Origin: an uncultured Mycoplasmatota bacterium
Lineage (GTDB): Bacteria; Bacillota_I; Bacilli_A; RF39; UBA660
DNA length: 6,706 nt
Reading direction: 5' to 3'
NCBI GenBank assembly: GCA_900553045.1
Contig: USBW01000040.1
Coordinates: forward strand, 1 to 6,706
The notes below the pieces were generated by a model, which saw nothing but the letters and a program-made list of their open reading frames with translations, was not told the DNA's origin and did not search any database. Shown here one piece after another: positions 1 through 5,162 of the stretch. Each line of letters starts with the position of its first letter. Position 1 is the stretch's first letter. Made by a program: the position numbers and the translations under genes.

Positions 1-1
1 T

Positions 2-313
2 TTAACAGAGTTAAACCTAAGTAATTTTGATACAAGCAAGGTAACCGATATGAGTTATATGTTTAGGGATTGTAGAGGCTTAACAGAGTTAAATATAAGT
101 AATTTTGATACAAGCAATGTAACAAATATGAGTAGTATGTTTGGTGATTGTCATGGTTTAACAGAGTTAGACTTAAGTAATTTTGATACAAGCAAGGTAA
201 GAGCTATGGTGGGCATGTTTTTTGGTTGTAGCGGTTTAACAGAAATAACAGTAGGCTGTAATTGGACAACAGAAAATGTAATTAATGCTATCTATATGTT
301 TTACGGCGCTGGA
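2..313 (+). repeat. Tandem 78-bp coding repeats (4 units)
   Basis: Units start at 2, 80, 158 and 236, exactly 78 bp apart, each beginning TTAACAGA. In units 1-3 the first ~45 bp (encoding LTELxLSNFDTSxV) are nearly identical in DNA, while the last ~33 bp differ freely. The fourth unit has diverged throughout and caps the array. The array probably extends left of the window. Confidence 0.85.
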
Positions 314-340
314 GTAAGTGAAGTAACAGTAGTTTGTTAG
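2..340 (+). CDS. BspA-like leucine-rich repeat (DUF285) surface protein, C-terminal fragment
   Basis: The open frame enters from the left edge (first full codon at 2) and ends at TAG 338-340, so only the last 113 residues are present and the start lies outside the window. The sequence is four 26-residue repeats with the core LTELDLSNFDTSNVTNMSSM followed by F-x-x-C-x-G. This is the signature of DUF285/BspA-like repeats found on surface proteins and lipoproteins of gut Bacteroidetes, Firmicutes and mollicutes. The fourth unit is degenerate (ITVGCNWTTENV) and the protein ends in VTVVC with no LPXTG or other sorting signal, so anchoring, if any, must be N-terminal. Such proteins are usually secreted and linked to adhesion; the exact role here cannot be told. 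A terminator follows directly, so this is the last gene of its transcript. Confident family, partial gene. Confidence 0.85.
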   Translation, partial: LTELNLSNFDTSKVTDMSYMFRDCRGLTELNISNFDTSNVTNMSSMFGDCHGLTELDLSNFDTSKVRAMVGMFFGCSGLTEITVGCNWTTENVINAIYMFYGAGVSEVTVVC

Positions 341-355
341 CACGATAGAAAATTG

Positions 356-385
356 AAAAGCTATTTTAAAGTAGCTTTTTATTTT
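356..385 (+). terminator. Intrinsic terminator of the BspA-like gene
   Basis: AAAAGCTATT (356-365) pairs with AGTAGCTTTT (370-379), including one T-G wobble, around a 4-base loop. It is followed by a T-rich run (376-385). It lies 15 bp after the stop codon. From here to about 497 I see no gene; the stretch is very AT-rich spacer. Confidence 0.75.
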
Positions 386-497
386 GAAAAAATATTTTTG
401 TAGATGAGCTAAAGTTTTTAAAGCAATGATCAAATAAATATATAAAAGATTAATTGTATGAGGGAAGAAATTTAATTAAAAACAAAAGCAAAACCAT

Positions 498-530
498 AAT
501 AAAAAAAGAAAGACTTAGTTGCCTTTCTTT
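498..530 (-). terminator. Intrinsic terminator of the ylbJ-xre unit
   Basis: On the minus strand AAAGAAAG (530-523) pairs with CTTTCTTT (512-505) around a 10-base loop, followed by a run of T (504-501) and TTATT. The stop codon of the XRE gene (517-515) lies in the loop, so the 5' arm of the terminator is coding sequence for the Lys-rich tail. Confidence 0.65.
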
Positions 531-778
531 CTTTTGGTATCAAACTGCACAAGATCACTTAAATCACATTTTAAATAAGCACAGATGCGCATCATGACAC
601 CAATATCTAATCTTTCTACTCGTCCTTTAGCATAACGGTGAACAGTTGGATAATCAAGGTTAGTATCTTTAGCTAAACGATACTTAGTAATCTTTTTCTC
701 ATCAAGTACTTTTTGAATTAAAAAAGTACAAACACCGCCTTCAAAAGGGACGGTAACAATATTATCTTTCTTTTGCAT
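515..778 (-). CDS. Small XRE/Cro-CI-type helix-turn-helix regulator
   Basis: An 87-residue, single-domain DNA-binding protein of the Cro/C1 type (HTH_26-like). The helix-turn-helix sits at about residues 22-56: KVLDEKKITKYRLAKDTNL, then YPTVHRYAKGRVERLD, then MMRICAYLKCDLSDLVQF, which matches the usual five-helix pattern ending in a 'DLSDLv' motif. There is no ligand or sensor domain; the tail is basic (TKRKKGN). I chose ATG 778-776 because GGTGG lies 6 bases upstream. An in-frame ATG at 799-797 would add MIYLVVN and lies one base after the ylbJ stop (TGATATG), but lacks a Shine-Dalgarno site, so it could only work by translational coupling. It is the distal gene of the ylbJ unit. The target is unknown. 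Proteins of this type are common in mobile elements, but nothing around it looks mobile. Confidence 0.82.
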   Translation of the reverse strand: MQKKDNIVTVPFEGGVCTFLIQKVLDEKKITKYRLAKDTNLDYPTVHRYAKGRVERLDIGVMMRICAYLKCDLSDLVQFDTKRKKGN

Positions 779-800
779 ATTTACCACCAAATATATCATA

Positions 801-1763
801 TCACAAACTTAAAAATAAAAAAAGCAAAAATAATACGACAACACTAATTATTGCATGGAAAATTCTGGAAAGTAAAAAAGGTAAATACGGGATCTTGTAC
901 TTACTTAAGATACTCATAATCTGAGTATGAATAGAAAGACCACCAAACGAAATTAAAAAAACCGATAAATAAGCCTTAACTTTTAAAGAATAATCAAGCA
1001 TCGAAACATACTTGAGCCCCGAAGTCATTTCCAAAATTCCAGCCACCATCGCCTTTAAAGTCAAAGAAGAAAAAGGTAGAGTTACAAAATTAGTTAAAAT
1101 AAGAAAAAAAGTAATCGTTCCAAAAATGCTTAAAAGTAGCCCTAAAGAATTTTTTATCGTTGTAAATAAAATAGTAAAAACATTACTATTGTTAATATTA
1201 TTTACCATTTCTTTTAAAGAATCTTTAATACTATAGACAGTATTATCTTCCTTCTTCAAATAATTTCTTAAAATAATACCTAGAATAAAATTAGCTAAAA
1301 TATGGGCAAGTAAGATTAAAAAACCATAAGTCTTATTATTTAAAAATAAAATTCCAACTGTATTAATAATAAAAAGTGGATTAGAGAAAAAAGAAAATAG
1401 CAGAACTTTTTTAGCATCTTCTATAGTGATCAAATTCTTATCTAACAACTCAGAAATATATTTAGCACTGCTTGGGAAACCGGTTAGCATACTCATAAAA
1501 ATAATAAAACTACTAATGCCCTTGACCTTAAAAAGTTTTTGCATGCCTAAAGCAAACAAGCTTCCTAAAACTTTAGGAATTCCCATAGCTACAAGTAAAG
1601 AAGAAATAAGAAACATTGGAAAAAGAGAAGGGAAAACACTATTTATAAAAATATCATAACTGAAACTTATTACTTCATTTACTAAAACAGAATTAGTAAA
1701 GATAAACAATAATAAAAGAATAAGAAAAAATACTACTAAAAAGGAATAGAACTTTTTCATCAT
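801..1763 (-). CDS. ylbJ: Sporulation integral membrane protein YlbJ
   Basis: A polytopic, very hydrophobic protein of about 320 residues in the YlbJ family (related to nucleoside-recognition/gate membrane proteins). Family signatures visible from the chosen start: PSLFPMFLISSLL at 45-57, TGFPSSAK at 94-101, FSNPLFIINTVG at 126-137, GILEMTSG at 242-249, SFGGLSIHTQIMSIL at 272-286 and PFLLSRIFHA at 295-304. In Bacillus subtilis YlbJ is a mother-cell (SigE) membrane protein needed for heat-resistant spores; its transported substrate is not established. ATG codons at 1763 and 1760 both fit a GAGG Shine-Dalgarno site. The open frame runs back to 1946, but that extension would overlap the divergent protease gene and is rejected. 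At about 320 residues it is shorter than the ~400 of B. subtilis YlbJ, yet both conserved halves are present. It is divergent from the ylbL-like gene; ylbJ and ylbL are also close neighbours in B. subtilis. Confidence 0.88.
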   Translation of the reverse strand: MMKKFYSFLVVFFLILLLLFIFTNSVLVNEVISFSYDIFINSVFPSLFPMFLISSLLVAMGIPKVLGSLFALGMQKLFKVKGISSFIIFMSMLTGFPSSAKYISELLDKNLITIEDAKKVLLFSFFSNPLFIINTVGILFLNNKTYGFLILLAHILANFILGIILRNYLKKEDNTVYSIKDSLKEMVNNINNSNVFTILFTTIKNSLGLLLSIFGTITFFLILTNFVTLPFSSLTLKAMVAGILEMTSGLKYVSMLDYSLKVKAYLSVFLISFGGLSIHTQIMSILSKYKIPYLPFLLSRIFHAIISVVVLFLLFLFLSL

Positions 1764-1778
1764 AAATGCCTCATTTCT

Positions 1779-1787
1779 TGTTATAAT
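1779..1787 (+). promoter_or_regulatory. Extended -10 promoter of the ylbL-like gene
   Basis: TGTTATAAT is a perfect extended -10 element (TGnTATAAT). No good -35 hexamer is visible at 16-18 bp, as is common for extended -10 promoters. The expected start of transcription is about 1794, giving a leader of only ~13 bases that begins at the Shine-Dalgarno site. Confidence 0.5.
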
Positions 1788-1791
1788 TATA
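1786..1791 (-). promoter_or_regulatory. Candidate -10 element of the ylbJ unit
   Basis: Read leftward, 1791-1786 is TATAAT and overlaps the opposing -10 by two bases. A weak -35 candidate TTGTAT (1817-1812) is 20 bp away, which is too far for a good SigA promoter. If ylbJ uses SigE, as in B. subtilis, this hexamer may be incidental. Confidence 0.3.
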
Positions 1792-1806
1792 TTAAGGTGA
1801 TGAGAA

Positions 1807-2861
1807 GTGAAATACAAAAAAGAAGAAAAAGAACAAGAAATAAAATTAGAAACTAAGAAAAAAACTCTAAAAGAGTCCTTTATTGAACTTTTGCATAGTC
1901 CAAGAGATCTAATAATTTTAGGTATTACTTTATTATTTTTGATCATGACTTTAATTCCAGTTCCTTACTATATTACAGCAGGTGGCGGAACTATTAATAT
2001 TTCAGGATCGAAATGGCTAATTCTTATTCTGAGGAAGGTAGTTTAAACTCTGCCTATGTTAAAGAACTACGTGGTAATGTTTTTACTTATTTATTAAGTT
2101 TAGTAGTTCCAAGTTTTGAAGCAACAAAAACAGAAGATGTCGTTTTAGAAGAAGAAAGTAAAGAAGATTATAACTTTAGAGAAAAACTAGAGTTAACAAT
2201 GTCTAATAATAATGCTGTTAAAGTGGCTTATGAAGCTTTAGGTAAAGAAGTTAGAGTTAAAAGTTCTACCCTTTATGTTGGCTATTTAGACCCTAATGCG
2301 AAGACAGATTTAAAAGTTCAAGATATTATTTTAGAAGTAGCAGGTGAAGAGGTTTTTAATAAAGCAGATCTAGATAGTCTTTTAACTAACTACTCTTTGG
2401 GTGATCAAGTAGAATTTACTGTTTTAAGAGATGATGAAGAAGTTAAATGCCAAGCTGAAAAATTTCTTTTAAATGATGCATATAAGTTTGGCTTATATAT
2501 TATTGAAGTTAATGAGTATGAGACTTCTCCTGAAGTAAGTTTTAATTTTAAAGATAATGAATCAGGGCCCAGTGGGGGACTTATGATGACTTTGAGTATT
2601 TATAATAAATTAACAGAAGAAGACATTACTAAAGGAAGAAAAATCGTTGGTACAGGGACGATTGATGAGGAAGGTAATGTTGGAGAAATAGGTGGTGTCA
2701 AATATAAGATCATGGGAGCAGTAAGTGCTAAAGCAGACCTTTTTTTAGTACCGGTGGGTAATTATGAGGAAGCAGTAAGTTTTGCTGAAGAAAAGGGTTA
2801 TGATATTCCAATTATTCCTGTAGCGACCTTTGATGAGGCATTACAAGCCTTAGAAACGTAA
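1807..2861 (+). pseudogene. ylbL: YlbL/SepM-type membrane-anchored PDZ-Lon serine protease, frameshifted
   Basis: Starts at GTG 1807 with AAGGTGA six bases upstream. The first reading frame (1807-2046, 79 residues) gives a charged N-terminus (KKEEKEQEIK), one membrane segment (about residues 34-51, IILGITLLFLIMTLIPV) and the family-typical PYYITAGGGTINIS. It then runs into nonsense (GSKWLILILRKVV) and stops at 2044-2046. The expected continuation, RIEMANSYSEEGSLNSAY, is in the frame one base back from about 2004. Joined, the protein would be about 350 residues, the normal length for YlbL/SepM. These proteases cleave substrates outside the membrane, for example competence peptide in streptococci. 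The break fits a net loss of one base, or of four if TCAGATAGG became TCAGG, restoring S-D-R. No slippery heptamer is visible. It could be a real inactivating mutation or a sequencing/assembly error; the intact downstream part means any decay is recent. Confidence 0.75.
2013..2861 (+). CDS. PDZ plus Lon-type catalytic part of the split YlbL-like protease
   Basis: This 282-residue open frame carries the soluble domains of the frameshifted gene. A PDZ domain covers roughly residues 75-150 (STLYVGYLDPNAKTDLKVQD, then GDQVEFTVLRDDEEV). The Lon proteolytic domain follows at about 165-280. The catalytic serine is Ser187 in GPSGGL and the lysine is Lys230 in GGVKYK. Their spacing of 43 residues equals that of Ser679 and Lys722 in E. 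coli Lon, so the active site is intact. ATG 2013 is preceded by AGGA five bases upstream, so translation could in principle restart here and give a soluble protease without anchor. However, the homologous sequence extends upstream of this ATG, so it is more likely an internal methionine. A terminator follows five bases after the stop. Confidence 0.65.
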   Translation: MANSYSEEGSLNSAYVKELRGNVFTYLLSLVVPSFEATKTEDVVLEEESKEDYNFREKLELTMSNNNAVKVAYEALGKEVRVKSSTLYVGYLDPNAKTDLKVQDIILEVAGEEVFNKADLDSLLTNYSLGDQVEFTVLRDDEEVKCQAEKFLLNDAYKFGLYIIEVNEYETSPEVSFNFKDNESGPSGGLMMTLSIYNKLTEEDITKGRKIVGTGTIDEEGNVGEIGGVKYKIMGAVSAKADLFLVPVGNYEEAVSFAEEKGYDIPIIPVATFDEALQALET

Positions 2862-2865
2862 GTTT

Positions 2866-2899
2866 AAGAAGAAAGATGGAAATTTTTCTTCTTTTTTTT
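2866..2899 (+). terminator. Intrinsic terminator of the ylbL-like gene
   Basis: AAGAAGAAA (2866-2874) pairs perfectly with TTTCTTCTT (2885-2893) around a 10-base loop, followed by six T (2894-2899). It starts four bases after the stop codon. Confidence 0.75.
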
Positions 2900-2911
2900 A
2901 GTTAAATAATT

Positions 2912-2917
2912 TATAAT
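2912..2917 (+). promoter_or_regulatory. Candidate -10 element for miaA
   Basis: A consensus TATAAT sits 33 bp before the miaA start. The -35 position 17 bp upstream (TTCTTT, 2889-2894) is poor and falls in the preceding terminator, so the assignment is tentative. Confidence 0.35.
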
Positions 2918-2950
2918 AATAGACAAAAAGATGTGAAAGAAGGAAGTAGT

Positions 2951-3682
2951 ATGATTTATGCCATAATAGGACCAACGGGAGTAGGTAAGACTAAACTTAG
3001 TATTATGCTTGCAAAAGAGCTTAATAAAACAAGACCCACTGAAATTATTAATTGTGACAGTATGCAAATATACAAGGAATTAAATATTGGAGTAGCTAAA
3101 ATAAAAGAAAGCGAAAAAGAGAAAATCCCTCATCATCTTTTTGATATTGTCAGCATTTTAGATGATTATTCTGTCTATGATTATCAAAAACAAGGAAGAG
3201 CTTTATTAGATAGACTTTTGCAGGAAGGTAAAAATATTATTATCGTAGGAGGCACAGGTCTTTATTTAAAAGCATTACTTTATAACTATACTTTTGATGG
3301 TAAAAAAGGTAAAGACGAAGCTCTTTATAAGTGCCAATTGATTGCTCTTACAAGAGATCGTAACGGTTTATATGAACATATTAATAAAAGAGTAGATGAA
3401 ATGTTTGAAGAAGGCCTTTTAGAAGAAGTAAAGGCTTTATATGACCAAAAAATTAGGACGAGAGCAGTCCTAACAGCGATTGGCTATAAAGAATTGTATG
3501 AATATTTTGATGGTAAAATCTCTTTAGATGATGCCAAAGAAAAGATTAAACTTCTATCAAGAAGATATGCTAAAAGACAGTACACTTTTTTTAAACATCA
3601 GTTTAAAGATGTCAATTGGTACAATATTGATGAGTTATCTTTCGAGGAAATAGTAAAGGACATACTAAAAAATTCTCCTTAG
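2951..3682 (+). CDS. miaA: tRNA dimethylallyltransferase MiaA, internally shortened
   Basis: MiaA transfers a dimethylallyl group to N6 of A37 in tRNAs that read codons starting with U. The start is ATG 2951, with AGGAAG four bases upstream; an in-frame GTG at 2933 lies before the Shine-Dalgarno site. Seen in order: P-loop GPTGVGKT (residues 7-14), INCDSMQIYKELNIGVAK (33-50, with the conserved Asp36), PHHLFDI (60-66), GGTGLYLKALL (100-110), TRDRNGLYEHINKRVDEM (134-151), GLLEEVKAL (155-163), TAIGYKEL (175-182) and RRYAKRQ (204-210). The protein is only 243 residues against about 300-316 normally. The segment between GGTGLYLKALL and the RDRxxLYExI motif is some 60 residues too short, and the conserved HPND-x-x-R-x-x-RALEV stretch is missing. 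Reading frame and the C-terminal half are otherwise intact. Identity is secure; full activity is uncertain. Confidence 0.9.
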   Translation: MIYAIIGPTGVGKTKLSIMLAKELNKTRPTEIINCDSMQIYKELNIGVAKIKESEKEKIPHHLFDIVSILDDYSVYDYQKQGRALLDRLLQEGKNIIIVGGTGLYLKALLYNYTFDGKKGKDEALYKCQLIALTRDRNGLYEHINKRVDEMFEEGLLEEVKALYDQKIRTRAVLTAIGYKELYEYFDGKISLDDAKEKIKLLSRRYAKRQYTFFKHQFKDVNWYNIDELSFEEIVKDILKNSP

Positions 3683-3699
3683 TTAGGGAGAACTTTTTT
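3665..3699. terminator. Bidirectional intrinsic terminator between miaA and the transglutaminase gene
   Basis: TTCTCC (3673-3678) pairs with GGAGAA (3687-3692), with a possible extra T-G pair. Rightward it is followed by TTTTTT (3694-3699); leftward by six T (3672-3667) on the minus strand. The miaA stop (3680-3682) lies in the loop, and the minus-strand gene ends at 3702, just beyond the right flank. Confidence 0.75.
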
Positions 3700-3701
3700 G
3701 T

Positions 3702-4622
3702 TTAACTTTTTAATTCTAAATAAACGCCTTCATCATATTCATGCTGTTCGACCTCTAACTCTTTAAGACGATCATCAGTGATTAAAAGAAATAATACTTC
3801 TAAGTAATCTTTACCATCACTTACCACCGGATCGTCCCAAGTAAGGTCTAAATGATACCAATTATCATCTAATAAAACTAAGTTCCAGACATGAGTATCA
3901 CTAGCAATTTTTAAATTTTTTACATCAAACTTTTCAAGGAAAAGAGCCATAGCATCAGCATAAGAACTACAAAGGCCTGTACCTTCAAGCAAGATGCCGT
4001 TAGCTTTATTATATAAAACATCAGTAAAAGCTAGATCATCGCTGACATATTTGCCGTTATTAATAATATAATTATGAATTGTACTAATTTTTTCTCTAGG
4101 AGTCATCTCATCAGTAATTTCACTAGCAATAACTTCATCTACTTTAGCATTTAACTCTTTAATATCTTCATCAGTATAGTTTTTCGTTATTTTTAAAGTG
4201 ATCTTACCGTTAGTTGTATAACTAATATCAATTTTTGCAAAAGAGTTATAAGGATGCACAAAATTATTGATATTGGATAGTTCGATCTGATCTTTAGCAA
4301 TTGTATCAACATCAGTAAGACAGCTTTTATAAGCATCGTCACAATAGAAAGTAAATGATGGTGTGCCACTGTTTAAAATAGTATAAATAGCATTTTTAAT
4401 ATGTTGTTTATCTTTGACGATAAAGTCCGAAGTATTTTGAACATATAAAAAATCTTCATCTTTATAGTATTCATTTTTAGAGATAACAAGATTATCTCGC
4501 TCTTTTAAAATATGATCTCTTGTAAAGCGATAAATATCCTCGCGATAAATATAACAGCCAAGTGCAAATAAAACTAAAAATAATAAAGTTAGAACAACGG
4601 AAATTTTTTCCCAAGTCTTCAT
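3702..4622 (-). CDS. Membrane-anchored transglutaminase-like protein
   Basis: A 306-residue protein. Residues about 6-25 form one hydrophobic segment (ISVVLTLLFLVLFALGCYIY) that acts as signal anchor; ALGC at 20-23 is a poor lipobox, so lipoprotein processing is possible but not convincing. The rest would lie outside the membrane. The C-terminal half carries a transglutaminase-like core with Cys218 (GTGLCSSYADAM), His244 (SDTHVWN) and Asp259 (WYHLDLTWDDP), the expected Cys-His-Asp order and context. The middle region (45-170) matches nothing I know; Cys94 and Cys101 could form a disulfide. Bacterial proteins of this type are thiol hydrolases or crosslinking enzymes, often tied to the envelope, but the substrate is unknown. 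The gene has GGTGA upstream of ATG 4622, its own promoter, and is a single-gene unit convergent with miaA. Confidence 0.82.
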   Translation of the reverse strand: MKTWEKISVVLTLLFLVLFALGCYIYREDIYRFTRDHILKERDNLVISKNEYYKDEDFLYVQNTSDFIVKDKQHIKNAIYTILNSGTPSFTFYCDDAYKSCLTDVDTIAKDQIELSNINNFVHPYNSFAKIDISYTTNGKITLKITKNYTDEDIKELNAKVDEVIASEITDEMTPREKISTIHNYIINNGKYVSDDLAFTDVLYNKANGILLEGTGLCSSYADAMALFLEKFDVKNLKIASDTHVWNLVLLDDNWYHLDLTWDDPVVSDGKDYLEVLFLLITDDRLKELEVEQHEYDEGVYLELKS

Positions 4623-4637
4623 AGTATCACCATTTTA

Positions 4638-4666
4638 ATGATAGCAGAAAAAGATCGGCATTTCAA
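4638..4666 (-). promoter_or_regulatory. SigA-type promoter of the transglutaminase-like gene
   Basis: On the minus strand TTGAAA (4666-4661), a 17-base spacer and TATCAT (4643-4638), with TG at the extended -10 position (TGCTATCAT). The start of transcription is expected near 4631, within about ten bases of the start codon region, giving a very short leader. Confidence 0.6.
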
Positions 4667-4677
4667 TTAAAATAAGC

Positions 4678-4708
4678 AATAAAAAATAGCTGAGGTCACT
4701 CAACTATT
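4678..4708 (-). terminator. Intrinsic terminator of rpsT
   Basis: On the minus strand AATAGTTGAG (4708-4699) pairs with CTCAGCTATT (4694-4685), ten pairs with one T-G, around the tetraloop TGAC, followed by a T-rich tail. It lies about 20 bp after the rpsT stop and just upstream of the next promoter, separating the two minus-strand units. Confidence 0.85.
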
Positions 4709-4727
4709 CTATTAACTAACTAATTAA

Positions 4728-4991
4728 TTATTTAATACCATTAACAGCTTTCATTAATTTTGATTTATCACGAGCTGCTTTATTTTTGTGAATTAAACCA
4801 GAACTTGCTGCCTTATCAATCTTTTTAATAGCTTCTTTCATGCTAGCACTAGCTTGTTCCATATTACCGTTTTTAACTTCTTTTCTAGTCTTCTTAATAG
4901 CAGTTCTCATACTAGAAATGTTAGCTTTGTTACTTTCGTTCTTTAAAGCATCAGTTTTTACACGCTTTTTAGCACTCTTAATATTTGGCAT
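4728..4991 (-). CDS. rpsT: 30S ribosomal protein S20
   Basis: An 87-residue, lysine-rich, all-helical primary 16S rRNA-binding protein of the small subunit. The sequence opens MPNIKSAKKRVKTD, has the internal SSMRTAIKKTRKEV, and ends GLIHKNKAARDKSKLMKAV, which is the S20 signature, at normal family length. ATG 4991 is preceded by a strong GAGGTGA Shine-Dalgarno site five bases upstream. It is transcribed alone, with its own promoter and terminator, and divergently from gpr; rpsT and gpr are also neighbours in B. subtilis. No structured leader is visible between the near promoter and the start codon. Confidence 0.97.
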   Translation of the reverse strand: MPNIKSAKKRVKTDALKNESNKANISSMRTAIKKTRKEVKNGNMEQASASMKEAIKKIDKAASSGLIHKNKAARDKSKLMKAVNGIK

Positions 4992-5014
4992 CGTTTCACC
5001 TCACTTTTAACAAT

Positions 5015-5113
5015 ACTAATTCTAACAAAAAAGATGCAAAAAAGCAAACAATTTTTCATTTTTTTCCTACTTTTAAGCGACAAATTGGCTATTTAGAAAC
5101 TAATTCTAACAAA
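5015..5113 (-). repeat. 15-bp direct repeat in the rpsT-gpr intergenic region
   Basis: TTTGTTAGAATTAGT on the minus strand occurs at 5029-5015 and again at 5113-5099, 84 bp apart. Each copy contains an extended -10-like TGTTAGAAT pointing at rpsT. The second copy has no matching -35 at normal distance, although a further TATAAT (5118-5113) and TTGACT (5144-5139), 20 bp apart, lie just upstream. Confidence 0.7.
5019..5047 (-). promoter_or_regulatory. Promoter of rpsT
   Basis: On the minus strand TTGCTT (5047-5042), 17 bases, then TAGAAT (5024-5019) preceded by TGT, an extended -10. Transcription would start near 5012, about 20 bases before the start codon. The -10 lies in a 15-bp sequence repeated upstream. 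Confidence 0.5.
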
Positions 5114-5132
5114 TTATAGGAAAATGAGCAGG

Positions 5133-5162
5133 AAAAAGAGTCAAAACTAAAGTTTTGAACTC
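5133..5162 (-). terminator. Terminator-like hairpin in the rpsT-gpr divergent region
   Basis: GAGT+CAAAAC (5138-5147) pairs with GTTTTG+ACTC (5152-5157 and 5159-5162), ten pairs with one bulged A and a TAAA loop. On the minus strand it is followed by TTTTT (5137-5133), as in an intrinsic terminator. No minus-strand gene lies upstream that needs one, so it may block antisense transcription from gpr, attenuate a longer rpsT transcript, or be a protein-binding dyad. Confidence 0.45.

Noticed and set aside
236..433. Minus-strand frame of 65 codons over the end of the BspA-like gene
   Set aside because: It is antisense to a clear repeat-protein gene and covers its terminator; no Shine-Dalgarno site or family resemblance.
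386..497. Possible small gene in the spacer between the BspA-like gene and the regulator
   Set aside because: Only a five-codon frame (ATG after TTGT near 457) is seen, with no Shine-Dalgarno support; the stretch is plain AT-rich spacer.
801..803. Mycoplasma-type code with TGA read as tryptophan
   Set aside because: TGA ends ylbJ right after its conserved C-terminal region, and tryptophans in conserved positions (for example in the transglutaminase core) use TGG.
1012..1659. Two plus-strand frames (1012-1236, 1426-1659) inside ylbJ
   Set aside because: Both are antisense shadows of a confidently assigned membrane protein gene, with Lys/Ile-rich composition expected from the opposite strand.
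1764..1946. Upstream extension of the ylbJ reading frame by 61 residues
   Set aside because: It would overlap the divergent protease gene, lacks family similarity, and the ATG pair at 1763/1760 has a good Shine-Dalgarno site.
1998..2044. Programmed -1 ribosomal frameshifting in the ylbL-like gene
   Set aside because: No X-XXY-YYZ slippery heptamer in the right phase, no long A or T run, and no evident downstream pseudoknot; mutation or error is simpler.
2864..3067. Minus-strand frame over the ylbL-like terminator and the start of miaA
   Set aside because: It spans a terminator and the miaA P-loop region on the other strand; composition is low-complexity.
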